Source: Flavobacteriaceae bacterium Ga0077528 (GTDB taxonomy: Bacteria > Bacteroidota > Bacteroidia > Flavobacteriales > Flavobacteriaceae). Taken from it: 64,000 bases of DNA. Below, in pieces: positions 17,160 through 26,332 of the stretch. The stretch's first letter is position 1, and each line of letters opens with the position of its first letter. The stretch covers positions 864,276 through 928,275 of the forward strand of contig LNDX01000001.1 of NCBI GenBank assembly GCA_001464475.1, written 5' to 3'. The translations under genes were made by a program, and so were the position numbers. A model generated the notes under the pieces. It was not told the DNA's origin, made no database searches, and saw only the letters and a program-made list of their open reading frames with translations.

Positions 17160-17816
17160 CTATTTAGTTGGTGAAAATGGTAGAGATGATTTGTGAACAA
17201 TAATTCTCAATTTACCATCTTCTCCTTTTTTGAAAACCCAGGTTTTATCAACCATTACTTCTTTTCCATTTTTATCGGTTACCCAAACATTTCCCATGGT
17301 TATTGCGATAGATCCATAAATCTGTATGCCTTCATTATTTTTTCCTGCATTGTCATATCTAGCTTTTACCCATGGAGTTAGTGCAAAACCTTTGTCGTTT
17401 GGATAATCGGGATCACCTCCAATGAAACAAGCTAATGCTCCTTTTTTGTCATTTCTAAAGGTTTGATCGCCATAAGCCAAAGTAGGTTTGAAAAAAACTT
17501 TACCATTGTCATAGTTGTAAGCTTCTGATAAAACTTGCTTTGCAAATGTTTTGTAATCACCACCTTCTTCTTTAAGTTTTCCAATTTTTACCAAGGCATC
17601 ACACCAATCTTGTTGGGCTTTGTTTACTTCATCATAAGTGATGATTGTTTGCGCACCTTCTTCAACATAAATCAATCCTAGTTCATCAATAACTTTTTGA
17701 ACCTCTTTGTTTTGCTCAGGAGTTGCCTGAGTTTTTTCTTCTGTTTTTTTGTTTTGATTGCATGAACTTAATAATACCGCAATACAAGACAAGCCAATAA
17801 TTACAATTTTTTTCAT
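17160..17816 (-). CDS. Lipoprotein of unknown function (SnoaL/NTF2-like fold possible)
   Basis: The ATG at 17816 gives a lipoprotein signal with the lipobox LSSC near residue 18 (MKKIVIIGLSCIAVLLSSC); the ATG at 17867 falls between promoter and gene and is unlikely. The mature part has NKAQQDWCDALVKIGKLKEEGGD, YNYDNGKVFFKPTLAYG and ALTPWVKARYDNAG. A closing region, VWVTDKNGKEVMVDKTWVFKK followed by LRIIVHKSSLPF, resembles the end of SnoaL-like calcium/calmodulin-kinase association folds. No catalytic residues can be named. It has its own operator-bearing promoter and terminator, so it is a single-gene unit. Confidence 0.7.
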   Translation of the reverse strand: MKKIVIIGLSCIAVLLSSCNQNKKTEEKTQATPEQNKEVQKVIDELGLIYVEEGAQTIITYDEVNKAQQDWCDALVKIGKLKEEGGDYKTFAKQVLSEAYNYDNGKVFFKPTLAYGDQTFRNDKKGALACFIGGDPDYPNDKGFALTPWVKARYDNAGKNNEGIQIYGSIAITMGNVWVTDKNGKEVMVDKTWVFKKGEDGKLRIIVHKSSLPFSPTK

Positions 17817-17854
17817 GATTCTAAATTTTAAAAGTTTTACATTTAATATTAATA

Positions 17855-17886
17855 CAAATATATACAAATATAATAGTAATACTATT
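17855..17886 (-). promoter_or_regulatory. Promoter with tandem -7 boxes and palindromic operator
   Basis: The minus strand shows the palindrome AATAGTATTACTATT (17886-17872) sharing its last base with a TATATTTG box (17872-17865). A second TATATTTG follows ten bases later (17862-17855). The palindrome and first box match the promoter at 14862-14883 almost base for base, with the same spacing. This suggests one regulator for the lipoprotein gene and the leucine-rich-repeat gene. Confidence 0.6.
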
Positions 17887-17924
17887 AATTATGAAATTTT
17901 AACTTTTATTTATAATATTTGGCA

Positions 17925-17955
17925 TAAAAAAAAGAGACTCAAAAAATGAATCTCT
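17925..17955 (-). terminator. Intrinsic terminator of gpmI
   Basis: On the minus strand AGAGATTC pairs with GAGTCTCT (one mismatch) around a T-rich 7-nt loop, followed by eight T residues. It lies 30 bp past the gpmI stop. Confidence 0.85.
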
Positions 17956-17984
17956 TAATTAAAACAAGTTTTGTTTTTTTATTG

Positions 17985-19502
17985 TTATAGTAACGAATGC
18001 TGTGTCATAACTGCAGGTTTTTCAATTCCCATCAACTCTAAAATGGTAGGAGCGATGTCACCTAAAACGCCATTATGAATAGTTTTTAATTCTTTATCAA
18101 CTAAAATAATTGGAACCGGATTCGTTGTATGAGCTGTGTTTGGAGAACCATCAGGATTAATCATAGTTTCACAATTTCCGTGGTCTGCAATGATAATAGT
18201 AGTGTAGTTGTTTTCTAAAGCAGTTTCAACCACTTCTTTTACACAAGCATCAACAGCTTCGCAAGCTTTTATAGCAGCTTCCATTACACCTGTATGTCCA
18301 ACCATGTCACCATTGGCAAAATTCAAACATACAAAATCAACTTCACCTTTTTTAAGTTCAGGAACCAAAGCATCTTTTAATTCGAAAGCACTCATTTCGG
18401 GTTGCAAATCGTAGGTGGCAACTTTTGGTGAATTTCTTAAAATTCTAGTTTCGCCAACAAATGGAATTTCTCTTCCACCAGAAAAGAAGAAGGTTACGTG
18501 AGGATATTTCTCAGTTTCGGCAATTCTAATTTGCTTTTTACCTGCTTTTTCTAGTACTTCTCCAAGTGTTTCAGTGATGTTGTCTTTGTCGTAAATTACA
18601 TGAACATTGTTGTATGTATCATCATAGTTGGTCATGGTAACATAATACAAATTCATTTTATGCATATTGAATTCGTGAAAATCTTTTTGTGATAAAGCCT
18701 CTGTCAATTCACGACCTCTATCGGTTCTAAAGTTGAAGAAAATTACAACATCATCTTCTTCAATTTTCGCTAATGGATTTCCATTTTCATCCGTCATCAC
18801 AATAGGTTGTATGAATTCATCGGTAACATCATTTACATAACTTTTTTTGATACTTTCTAAAGCATTTGTAGATTTTTCACCTTCAGAATTCACTAATAAA
18901 TCATAAGCTAATTTTACACGTTCCCAACGCTTATCTCTATCCATTGCATAATATCTACCAATAATAGTAGCGATTTTTGCAGTAGTGTTTTTTATATGAT
19001 TTTCAAGATTTGCTATATCTGTAATTGCCGATTTTGGATCAACATCTCGACCATCTGTAAAAGCATGAACAAACACTTTTTCTATGCCATAATCTTTTGC
19101 AGCATCTAATAATCCGAATAAATGTGATGTATGTGAGTGAACACCACCATTAGATACCAAACCTAAAAAATGTACTTTTTTATTGTTTTCTTTGGCATAT
19201 TTGAAAGCATCAAGAAGCGGTTTTTCTTGATTCATAGTTTTGTTTTGTACAGCCAAATTTATTTTAGCCAAATCTTGATATACAATTCGACCAGCACCAA
19301 GGTTCATGTGACCAACTTCAGAGTTTCCCATTTGACCTTCTGGTAAGCCAACGTTTAATCCATCAGTTCTAAGTTGTGCGTTTGGATATTTTGTATATAA
19401 ACTGTTTATAAAAGGCACATTAGCGTTATCTATTGCCGATACTTTTGGGTCTGGAGATTTTCCCCAACCGTCAAGAATCATCAGTATTACTTTTTTGTTC
19501 AT
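17985..19502 (-). CDS. gpmI: 2,3-bisphosphoglycerate-independent phosphoglycerate mutase
   Basis: The enzyme interconverts 3- and 2-phosphoglycerate in glycolysis and gluconeogenesis using two Mn2+ ions. The 505-residue length is normal. The start VILMILDGWGKSP contains the first metal Asp, the catalytic serine is in GQMGNSEVGHMNLGAGR, and NFRTDRGRELTEAL, IADHGNCETM and NTAHTTNPVPI are hallmarks of the alkaline-phosphatase-like fold. A TATCTTTG -7 box lies on the minus strand at 19527-19520. It is a single-gene unit closed by a clear terminator. Confidence 0.97.
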   Translation of the reverse strand: MNKKVILMILDGWGKSPDPKVSAIDNANVPFINSLYTKYPNAQLRTDGLNVGLPEGQMGNSEVGHMNLGAGRIVYQDLAKINLAVQNKTMNQEKPLLDAFKYAKENNKKVHFLGLVSNGGVHSHTSHLFGLLDAAKDYGIEKVFVHAFTDGRDVDPKSAITDIANLENHIKNTTAKIATIIGRYYAMDRDKRWERVKLAYDLLVNSEGEKSTNALESIKKSYVNDVTDEFIQPIVMTDENGNPLAKIEEDDVVIFFNFRTDRGRELTEALSQKDFHEFNMHKMNLYYVTMTNYDDTYNNVHVIYDKDNITETLGEVLEKAGKKQIRIAETEKYPHVTFFFSGGREIPFVGETRILRNSPKVATYDLQPEMSAFELKDALVPELKKGEVDFVCLNFANGDMVGHTGVMEAAIKACEAVDACVKEVVETALENNYTTIIIADHGNCETMINPDGSPNTAHTTNPVPIILVDKELKTIHNGVLGDIAPTILELMGIEKPAVMTQHSLL

Positions 19503-19610
19503 TGTGATAGTATTTTACACAAAGATAAGCATTTGCAATACCTGAAATGAAAAGTTGGAGGTAAATTTATTTGAAAAATAACGAAAACGATTTAGTGTTT
19601 TCAGAAGAAA

Positions 19611-22043
19611 TTATTTTTTAGAAAACCAGTTTTTAGCAGAGTTGTAATCAATAAAATAGCGAATACTGACAGATAAAATATGATTAAGATTTTCTTGATT
19701 AACGGAATCTCTAAAATTACTACCAATTTCTTTATTAAATTCTCTTGCAAATAAAGAAGAGTTATTTCGATATAGTATTGACATTTGACTACCGGGAGCA
19801 AACCACCAAGAAAAAGACAAGTCCATATTCCAAGTGTTAAAATTGGAGTTTCTATTTTTGTTGTAATTGGTATTGGTTTCAAAAGTGCCGTCGTCTTTAA
19901 GAGTTAAAATCTCTTTATTAATTGCGTAACTCCAATAATGGCGAATAGAAAGATTAAAAGTTATTAAATCATTGATTGCATATTTTCCTGACAATGTGTT
20001 AGTATAGGTATTTCTATTTCGTTTTGCTAGTATAGCGTTATCCGAATTATCAAAATCTATCCAACCAATATCGTTTACTTGTCTTGAAAATCTAGAACTA
20101 TATATTAGTAATAATTTATCTGAAAAGCGATATCTTGGACTTACAAGTAAATTAAAGTTTAGTCGGTCTTTTTCGTCAAAAAAAGATATTGACGGACCAA
20201 AATCTAAAGCAAATTTTTTAGCATAATTTGAAGAAAAAAAGTAATTTCCTCCAATTCTTCTTGGAACGATTAAGAATTTACTATTATCCTCAGAACGAGG
20301 TTCGTAATAATCATAGACCGCAACTGGTCTAGTATTTAAACCAAATCCATGATAATCATTTCTTTTGTTGGTAGAATTAAAATTTATATTAATACTAGCT
20401 TCTTGAATACTACCTGTTGTATTGTTGAATTCAGAATATAAGTTTGTCTGAACATTTAAGGTGTTAAATGTCTTTGTAGGTTTTATAATTCTATAACTTG
20501 CATTACCATAAACAGCATGATAATTGGTTTGAAAGTTTATTCCCAAATCGTTGTTGTCCCATTTTTCGGAAACATACTGGCTGCCAACACTATAGCGGTA
20601 CTTTCCTTTGGTTTTTCCTAGGTTTATTGAGGTGTTGTAACCGTTTCTATTGTCGAGAAGGTAATCGTTTACATGGCTAAATTTATAATCACCAGATAAA
20701 TTAAAAGTGTTTTTCTTAGTATTTAAATCATATATTAATGCAGACACATTTGCATCTCTATATTCACCATTTCTTGTAACATTGGTATTGATAAATGAAA
20801 CAGATGAATTTTGTCTAAAACGTTGGTCTAAAACAAAAAGGTTGAAGTTTGCTAGTGGCTCTATCAATTCATTTCTTGTTTCTCCTGTGATATTATTTCT
20901 TATAATAGCATCTGTTTTTTCTGTAACAGCATTAAGAATTCCAATTCCTAATCCGCCTTTGGTTCTACCTGATACTTTTAAAGCATTTAATAAATTTACT
21001 GTTGAAGGATATTCGATAAAATCTTCGTCAGATGATAATGTTGGTTGTACCGATGGTTCGCCTCCAATTCTTCTAGAATAAAATAGATTTCCTTTATTAA
21101 ATAAATCAGTTCCTTCGGTAAAAAAAGGTCTATTTTCTGCAAATTGCTGTTCGAAAGGTCCAAGGTTAAGTTCTACTCTGTCAAAAGCAGCTTGACCAAA
21201 GTCAGGTACAAGAATTGCATCAAGTGTAAAAGCATCGTTGATACCGTATTTTACATCTAAACCACCTTTAAATTCACCTTTGGTTTTGTTAGAATCATTT
21301 CCGCTTAAATAATAAGAAGTGTATGGAATTAAAAATAATCTGGTAGGAGTTTTAATGTTTTCAATGCCTTCAAGAATTCCTGCTTGGTTGGCTTCTGTTT
21401 GTAAATTAATATCAATTAAATTCCAAGAATATTGAAAACGATCTCTATATACCTCACGATACATGTTTAATCCCCAAGTTTGTTTTTTTTCATCAGAAAA
21501 ACGAACCGCAGCATAAGGAATCTTTAATTCTATAGTCCATCCGTAATCTGTAATACTTGTTTTACTATCCCAAATGGAATTTAAACTAAAATCTTCACCA
21601 TTAGCTTCTGTATAAACACAATCTTGCTGAACTCCGGCAGCACTTACATAAAAACGAAATTCTTGTTGACCATCATTATAACCATTGAAAAATATTCCGA
21701 AATGGTCAGCAGATCCAAATTCATCTCTTGCTGTGAGCTCTCTTAAAATTTTTTTAGGTTCGTCGTCGTACATTGTAGCAGCCACATAAATAGCTTCATT
21801 GTCATAAACTATTTTAACTTCTGACCGTCTATTATTTTTTTCTGGATCACCATTATTGGGTGCAATCATTATAAAGTCTGTAGCAATTGCTGCAGTTTTC
21901 CAAATTGGTTCGTCAAATTTTCCGTCAATGGTAATTTTTTCAGAACAAAATTTTGTTTGCAAAGTCTTTTTTTGAGCTTGTGAAAAACTTAAAAAAGTTG
22001 CTAGTAAACATATAAAGGAAAAAGTAAGTTTTTCTTTAAACAT
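19611..22043 (-). CDS. DUF5916 protein: CBM9-like domain plus outer-membrane barrel
   Basis: The 810-residue protein starts with a signal peptide ending in SFSQAQ. The N-terminal domain, IDGKFDEPIWKTAAIATDF then EVKIVYDNEAIYVAATMYDD, is the CBM9-like fold usually found with DUF5916. From about residue 230 the sequence becomes beta-barrel-like, with FDRVELNLGPFEQQFAENRPFFTEG as the DUF5916 hallmark and an aromatic C-terminus near the end. The family sits in the outer membrane of Bacteroidetes, and its substrate is not established. It has a TTG-N(19)-TATATTTG promoter and no operon partners. Confidence 0.85.
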   Translation of the reverse strand: MFKEKLTFSFICLLATFLSFSQAQKKTLQTKFCSEKITIDGKFDEPIWKTAAIATDFIMIAPNNGDPEKNNRRSEVKIVYDNEAIYVAATMYDDEPKKILRELTARDEFGSADHFGIFFNGYNDGQQEFRFYVSAAGVQQDCVYTEANGEDFSLNSIWDSKTSITDYGWTIELKIPYAAVRFSDEKKQTWGLNMYREVYRDRFQYSWNLIDINLQTEANQAGILEGIENIKTPTRLFLIPYTSYYLSGNDSNKTKGEFKGGLDVKYGINDAFTLDAILVPDFGQAAFDRVELNLGPFEQQFAENRPFFTEGTDLFNKGNLFYSRRIGGEPSVQPTLSSDEDFIEYPSTVNLLNALKVSGRTKGGLGIGILNAVTEKTDAIIRNNITGETRNELIEPLANFNLFVLDQRFRQNSSVSFINTNVTRNGEYRDANVSALIYDLNTKKNTFNLSGDYKFSHVNDYLLDNRNGYNTSINLGKTKGKYRYSVGSQYVSEKWDNNDLGINFQTNYHAVYGNASYRIIKPTKTFNTLNVQTNLYSEFNNTTGSIQEASININFNSTNKRNDYHGFGLNTRPVAVYDYYEPRSEDNSKFLIVPRRIGGNYFFSSNYAKKFALDFGPSISFFDEKDRLNFNLLVSPRYRFSDKLLLIYSSRFSRQVNDIGWIDFDNSDNAILAKRNRNTYTNTLSGKYAINDLITFNLSIRHYWSYAINKEILTLKDDGTFETNTNYNKNRNSNFNTWNMDLSFSWWFAPGSQMSILYRNNSSLFAREFNKEIGSNFRDSVNQENLNHILSVSIRYFIDYNSAKNWFSKK

Positions 22044-22062
22044 TATATTCTTGTTAATTAGG

Positions 22063-22092
22063 CAAATATAAATCTTTATAATTGTTACGCAA
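22063..22092 (-). promoter_or_regulatory. Bacteroidetes-type promoter of the DUF5916 gene
   Basis: The minus strand carries TTG (22092-22090), a 19-nt spacer and TATATTTG (22070-22063), 20 bp before the ATG at 22043. This fits the -33 TTTG / -7 TAnnTTTG pattern of Bacteroidetes sigma-A promoters. Confidence 0.55.
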
Positions 22093-22233
22093 TACTAATT
22101 GTAATAGAATTCTTATCTAATTAAATATTAATTTTGAAAAACTCATAAATAAAAGAAAATTACTACAAATTATTATTAAAATATATTTTAATCGATAAAA
22201 AATGTATTTAATAGGTATTTTTTGTCAAATTAA

Positions 22234-22265
22234 TTTGATAATAGAAATTAGGTTTAGTATGTTTG
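22234..22265 (+). promoter_or_regulatory. Bacteroidetes-type promoter of the L,D-transpeptidase-like gene
   Basis: TTTG at 22234-22237, a 20-nt spacer and TATGTTTG at 22258-22265 form a complete consensus promoter 24 bp before the ATG at 22289. Confidence 0.7.
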
Positions 22266-22288
22266 CTTTTTAAATAACCTACTTAAGA

Positions 22289-22990
22289 ATGAATTTTATT
22301 ACTGCTTTTTACACAGCATTGTTTGTTGTTGTTTCTTTTTTATCGCCCCATAAAAAAGAAATCGCACCCAAAAGGTATGCAAAAATTTCTAGAGTCAATA
22401 AGGTTGCCAGTGTCTATAATTCTCTAGAAACTAATAATTTTAAGTTGCCAAATTTAGAAAGTTTTACTAAAGCATTTGAAGGATATCAACTTTTGAAAAA
22501 TAAAGGAATGATCAAAAAAGATATCTTAACTATTATTGACTTTAGTCTTAGTTCAAAGGAAAAGAGATTGTGGATTATTGATATGAGCACTAACGAAATT
22601 TTACTAAATACATTGGTAGCGCATGGTAAGAATTCAGGAAATGATTATGCTAGCAAATTTTCAAATAAGAATGAATCTTACAGAAGTAGTTTAGGTTTTT
22701 TTTCAACTGGAGAAGTTTATAGAGGAAAACACGGCTTGTCCTTAAAATTAGATGGTTTAGAAAAAGGAATAAATGACAATGCTAGAAAAAGAGCTGTAGT
22801 AATTCATGGCGCAGACTATGTATCTAAAACTTTTATTAGAAATCACAAAAGGTTAGGTAGAAGCCAGGGTTGTCCAGCAGTTCCTGTTGAATTGAGTAAA
22901 AAAATTATTCAGACAATAAAGAACAAATCGTGTCTGTTTATTTATCATCCTTCTAGAAGTTATGTAAACAATTCTAAATTAATATCTTAA
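22289..22990 (+). CDS. Murein L,D-transpeptidase catalytic domain (YkuD_2-type) protein
   Basis: The 233-residue protein has a short N-terminal hydrophobic segment (FITAFYTALFVVVSFLS) and a YkuD-like catalytic domain. Its markers are LWIIDMSTNEILLNTLVAHG, AVVIHGADYV with the conserved histidine, and GRSQGCPAVP with the nucleophilic cysteine. Enzymes of this type cut or form L,D bonds in peptidoglycan in the periplasm. The hydrophobic start lacks an obvious signal peptidase site, so it may stay anchored. It is convergent with a second, larger L,D-transpeptidase, and the two coding regions overlap by 12 bp at their 3' ends. Confidence 0.85.
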   Translation: MNFITAFYTALFVVVSFLSPHKKEIAPKRYAKISRVNKVASVYNSLETNNFKLPNLESFTKAFEGYQLLKNKGMIKKDILTIIDFSLSSKEKRLWIIDMSTNEILLNTLVAHGKNSGNDYASKFSNKNESYRSSLGFFSTGEVYRGKHGLSLKLDGLEKGINDNARKRAVVIHGADYVSKTFIRNHKRLGRSQGCPAVPVELSKKIIQTIKNKSCLFIYHPSRSYVNNSKLIS

Positions 22991-24688
22991 TTTGGAGTAC
23001 AAATTAGCATCAAGACAATAAATATCCTCTCTAAAATTTAAAATTCCATCTGTTTCCCATGCAGTCCAATATAGTTGATGAATAAAAATATCTTCATCAA
23101 TTTTAATAACAATGGTTTTTAATTCTGGTTTTGGAAGGTTTTTCTTTTCAATAATAAAATTTGGGTTTTTAGCCAGTATTTTAGCATTGATTTTGTCAAT
23201 TTCTTTTTGTTTAGCTTTTTGTAGTTTATAGTAATATTTAATATCTGTAGTGTCTTTAATTCTTTTTAATGACCATTTTGTAGTGTCATTTATTATGTAA
23301 CTTGCCATTTCTAATGGTTTCTCTAAACGCACACATCCAGAACTTAAAGAACGATATGAGAAAGCAAAGTAATCTCTATGGTTAGTATCATGAAGATAAA
23401 CAGAATATCTATTTGGGAAATTAATTTTCATTGATCCAAGTGAGTTGTTTCTACCAGGATCTTGAACATATTTATATTTGTTTGCGTCTTCTTTTTTCCA
23501 GGACCAAGGACTTACTTCATTATTTTTTCTGTCAATAATTTTCAATCCTTTTTTTCTGAAAACACTTCTATCTTTTTCGGCTTCAGGATAAATATCTTCT
23601 TTTAGAATTGTAGGAGGAACTGTCCAATTTGGATTTAAATTGATATTGGATATTTTAGATTCTAATATTGGTGTTGGTCTAGTGTCTTTTCCAACTACAA
23701 CTTTTTGACTTTGAGTAGTATCATTATCTTTTACAGCAACAATACTATAATCAGGAATATTTATCAAGAGATAATGATCTCCAAAATCGTGAGCAAACCA
23801 TCTCCAACGCTCCATATTTACAACAACTTGTTCTATTCTTTGATTTCTAGAATAATTTAAGGCATCAATAGTGCTTCTTCCAATTACAGCATCAGGTCTT
23901 AGCCCATGTCTAGCTTGAAATATTTTTACTGCTTCTTGAGTTTTTTTATCATATACATTAGACAAAATAGTATCTTTTTCAACCATATCACCCCAATACA
24001 TTAACCTTTTTTTGACGATAGGTACGTATTTGTTTTTTTTATTAGGTACAATTCTTTCCCTAAGATCAATCAATTCATAGGTTTTTTCCTCTGGAAATTG
24101 TTGTAATAATTTTAAACAGTTTTTTAGTTTTTTATAAATGATGTGATTGGGTTTACAGTTTTCAATGGCTTTACTGAAGTTATTGTTGTCAATACAATCA
24201 TAAAGTATCTCATTTATATTTACTTTTTTTTCTTCTAAATCCCAATCTTTATAAAGTTTTTTCGGATTTAACTTTCCTTTACTGATGTGATTTACATAAA
24301 GTTGTGTGCTTGAAGTTAGAAGTAAATCATATTTTACAATTGTCGAATCTGGAAGGTCTTCAAATTTAGTTTCAAATGATTTTAAAGTTTCATAATTATA
24401 ATCTTTTGATTCTAATCCTTCATTTTCAGCTTTGCTAATTTCATTAATAATGAAATCTCTGTGTTCTTTTGTGTTCCAAGCAGTTTCGTAGTTGAATTTT
24501 TTATAAAAAGCTTTAAAATCTTCGTCTTTAGAAGTATTAATTAAAGTTGAGTCAATTTTAATTCTATCATCTCCAAAAAAAGAAAAGTCAATAAAAGAGG
24601 CCTCTGCAGAAGATTCGTTTGAAATGTTTCTTTTGCAACTTGAAAAAACGATAAGTAGAATTAAAATGTAAAATTTATTCATAGGCAT
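22979..24688 (-). CDS. YcbB-type murein L,D-transpeptidase lipoprotein
   Basis: The 569-residue protein starts at 24688 (MPMNKF) or 24682 (MNKF). Either gives a lipobox FSSC near residue 18, so it is probably a lipoprotein. An N-terminal scaffold is followed by a peptidoglycan-binding segment (KKTQEAVKIFQARHGLRPDAVIG), then the catalytic domain with VVVGKDTRPTPILES, YSVYLHDTNHRDYF and SSGCVRLEKP carrying the active cysteine. This is the YcbB/LdtD layout, which makes 3-3 crosslinks in peptidoglycan. It overlaps the GNAT gene by one base upstream and may be cotranscribed with it. Confidence 0.9.
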   Translation of the reverse strand: MPMNKFYILILLIVFSSCKRNISNESSAEASFIDFSFFGDDRIKIDSTLINTSKDEDFKAFYKKFNYETAWNTKEHRDFIINEISKAENEGLESKDYNYETLKSFETKFEDLPDSTIVKYDLLLTSSTQLYVNHISKGKLNPKKLYKDWDLEEKKVNINEILYDCIDNNNFSKAIENCKPNHIIYKKLKNCLKLLQQFPEEKTYELIDLRERIVPNKKNKYVPIVKKRLMYWGDMVEKDTILSNVYDKKTQEAVKIFQARHGLRPDAVIGRSTIDALNYSRNQRIEQVVVNMERWRWFAHDFGDHYLLINIPDYSIVAVKDNDTTQSQKVVVGKDTRPTPILESKISNINLNPNWTVPPTILKEDIYPEAEKDRSVFRKKGLKIIDRKNNEVSPWSWKKEDANKYKYVQDPGRNNSLGSMKINFPNRYSVYLHDTNHRDYFAFSYRSLSSGCVRLEKPLEMASYIINDTTKWSLKRIKDTTDIKYYYKLQKAKQKEIDKINAKILAKNPNFIIEKKNLPKPELKTIVIKIDEDIFIHQLYWTAWETDGILNFREDIYCLDANLYSKLRY

Positions 24689-25140
24689 TAGCCAATTTCT
24701 TTTTTCATATTATAATGGATTCCAATATCGGCAATAAAAAATGGCTCTCCAATTTTAATGTAACCCAATTTTTCATAAAACGGAACAGCACTTTCACGAG
24801 CATTAAACCAGATTAATTTTCCAAACTGACTTTTAATATATTCTTCGGCATGTTTTATTAGTTCATCTCCAAAGCCTTTCCTTTGAAAATCCTTTAGAAT
24901 AGCCATTCCTCTTATTTGGAATTGATTTTCAGAATTAAATATAACATTATTATTTTTAAAAACAGATAGTACTCCTGTTATATTTTTGTCAATAAATAAT
25001 CCAAAATGAGTTGTTGTTTCTAAATCATCTCCATCAAATTGACAACTTTCAATTGGTTTTCCTTCTCTTAAAATAGGATGACGAACCAAAAAAGTGTCTC
25101 TTGAGCTGATTTTTTTAATCTCTTTCATAAAAAATTTCAA
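24688..25140 (-). CDS. GNAT-family N-acetyltransferase
   Basis: The 150-residue protein has the GNAT acetyl-CoA-binding motif A, IRGMAILKDFQRKGFGDELIKHAEEYI (Q/RxxGxG/A pattern), and the terminal FYEKLGYIKIG motif B. It resembles the ElaA/YjcF-type small GNAT enzymes, and the acceptor substrate is unknown. The start at 25140 (MKFFMKEI) or 25128 (MKEI) cannot be decided. It shares one base with the next gene (TAATG), suggesting translational coupling to the L,D-transpeptidase. Confidence 0.8.
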   Translation of the reverse strand: MKFFMKEIKKISSRDTFLVRHPILREGKPIESCQFDGDDLETTTHFGLFIDKNITGVLSVFKNNNVIFNSENQFQIRGMAILKDFQRKGFGDELIKHAEEYIKSQFGKLIWFNARESAVPFYEKLGYIKIGEPFFIADIGIHYNMKKEIG

Positions 25141-25231
25141 TGCAAATTAAATGATAACAAATTAATAATAAAACTTTTAGACCAGCTTAGATTTGTAAAA
25201 TTTTTTCTACACAAAAATTTTTCAAAAAAAA

Positions 25232-25264
25232 TTTGCATCAAAACAAACAAATGCTATATATTTG
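25232..25264 (+). promoter_or_regulatory. Promoter of tRNA-Gly
   Basis: TTTG at 25232-25235, a 21-nt spacer and TATATTTG at 25257-25264 give a consensus Bacteroidetes promoter about 40 bp before the tRNA. Confidence 0.7.
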
Positions 25265-25303
25265 CACTCACAAAATAAGAACATCATATTCTATTTTTGT
25301 AAT

Positions 25304-25376
<73 letters not shown>

Positions 25377-25380
25377 CTGT

Positions 25381-25412
25381 AAAACCTCTAATTAACGTTA
25401 GAGGTTTTTTTT
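25381..25412 (+). terminator. Intrinsic terminator after tRNA-Gly
   Basis: An 11-bp perfect stem (AAAACCTCTAA / TTAGAGGTTTT) with a 6-nt loop runs into further T residues. It separates the tRNA from the convergent pepE gene. Confidence 0.88.
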
Positions 25413-25418
25413 ATTCTT

Positions 25419-26129
25419 TTAATTTCCTAAAAAAGCCAAATCTGTTTCAGGATTTATTTCTTCAGGAACTTGGTTTTGTCTAAATAATCTAGCAGTTAAA
25501 TTCCCTTTCAATAGTATCTTTTCACCTTTTACATCAAGCCAACTGCCTTCTCTTAATCCTAAGACTGGAGTTGTATTGAAAGCATGAAATTCTTTTATAC
25601 GTGTTTCACGAGTTTCACCCATGTGCTTACTTTGTAAATTTGGATCTAAATAATGTGGATTTAAATTAAATGGAATAGCTCCTAATGTTTTAAAGCTTGG
25701 TGGATATATAATAGGCATATCATTTGTAGTTTGCATAGATATTCCTGTTATGTTGCTACCAGCACTTGAGCCTAAATAAGGTGTTCCGCTTTCAATAACA
25801 TTGGAAAGAGTTTGCATAACATCATTTTCATATAATTGCGTAACCAAAAGAAATGTATTTCCGCCACCGGTAAAAATTCCTTCAGCATTTTCTAAAGCTT
25901 CTATTGGATTTTTGAAAGTATGTAATCCTCTAATTTTCTTATTTATTTTTGAAAAGGCAATCGCAACTCTTTCTGTATATTCATCATGTGTCATGCCGCC
26001 AGGACGAGCATAAGGTATGAAAATGATTGTATCACAATTTTTAAAATGATTTTCTAAAGTTGGGAGTAAATATTCTAGATATTCTCCTCCATGAAGCGTT
26101 GAAGTACTCGCAATAATAAGATTTTTCAT
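25419..26129 (-). CDS. pepE: Dipeptidase E (peptidase family S51)
   Basis: The protein is about 236 residues from the ATG at 26129 (MKNLIIASTSTLHGG); an upstream ATG at 26165 adds twelve residues not expected in the family. Markers are FIPYARPGG, IFTGGGNTFLL and the nucleophile region YLGSSAGSNITG, close to the GWSAGSN of enterobacterial PepE. The enzyme cleaves dipeptides with N-terminal aspartate in the cytosol. It is transcribed alone, toward the tRNA-Gly terminator. Confidence 0.92.
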   Translation of the reverse strand: MKNLIIASTSTLHGGEYLEYLLPTLENHFKNCDTIIFIPYARPGGMTHDEYTERVAIAFSKINKKIRGLHTFKNPIEALENAEGIFTGGGNTFLLVTQLYENDVMQTLSNVIESGTPYLGSSAGSNITGISMQTTNDMPIIYPPSFKTLGAIPFNLNPHYLDPNLQSKHMGETRETRIKEFHAFNTTPVLGLREGSWLDVKGEKILLKGNLTARLFRQNQVPEEINPETDLAFLGN

Positions 26130-26332
26130 ATTTTCTATAGATATTGACTCAAGTTTAATGTTCAAATTATTTCTTCAAAAAAAGAATTTTCTTCAAATTT
26201 ACAATTTTGCAGCCAATTGAAAAAGTTTAAACGACCTCATTAATAATTAACATAAATTTACAATAGTGTTGGCTAATTTTTTGGATGACTTTAAAATACT
26301 TTTACCCGAGAATTTCACATTAAATAATAGTT

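Noticed and set aside
19601..19882. 93-codon minus-strand frame overlapping the end of the DUF5916 gene
   Set aside because: It is an out-of-frame shadow of the large gene, with no start signal of its own.
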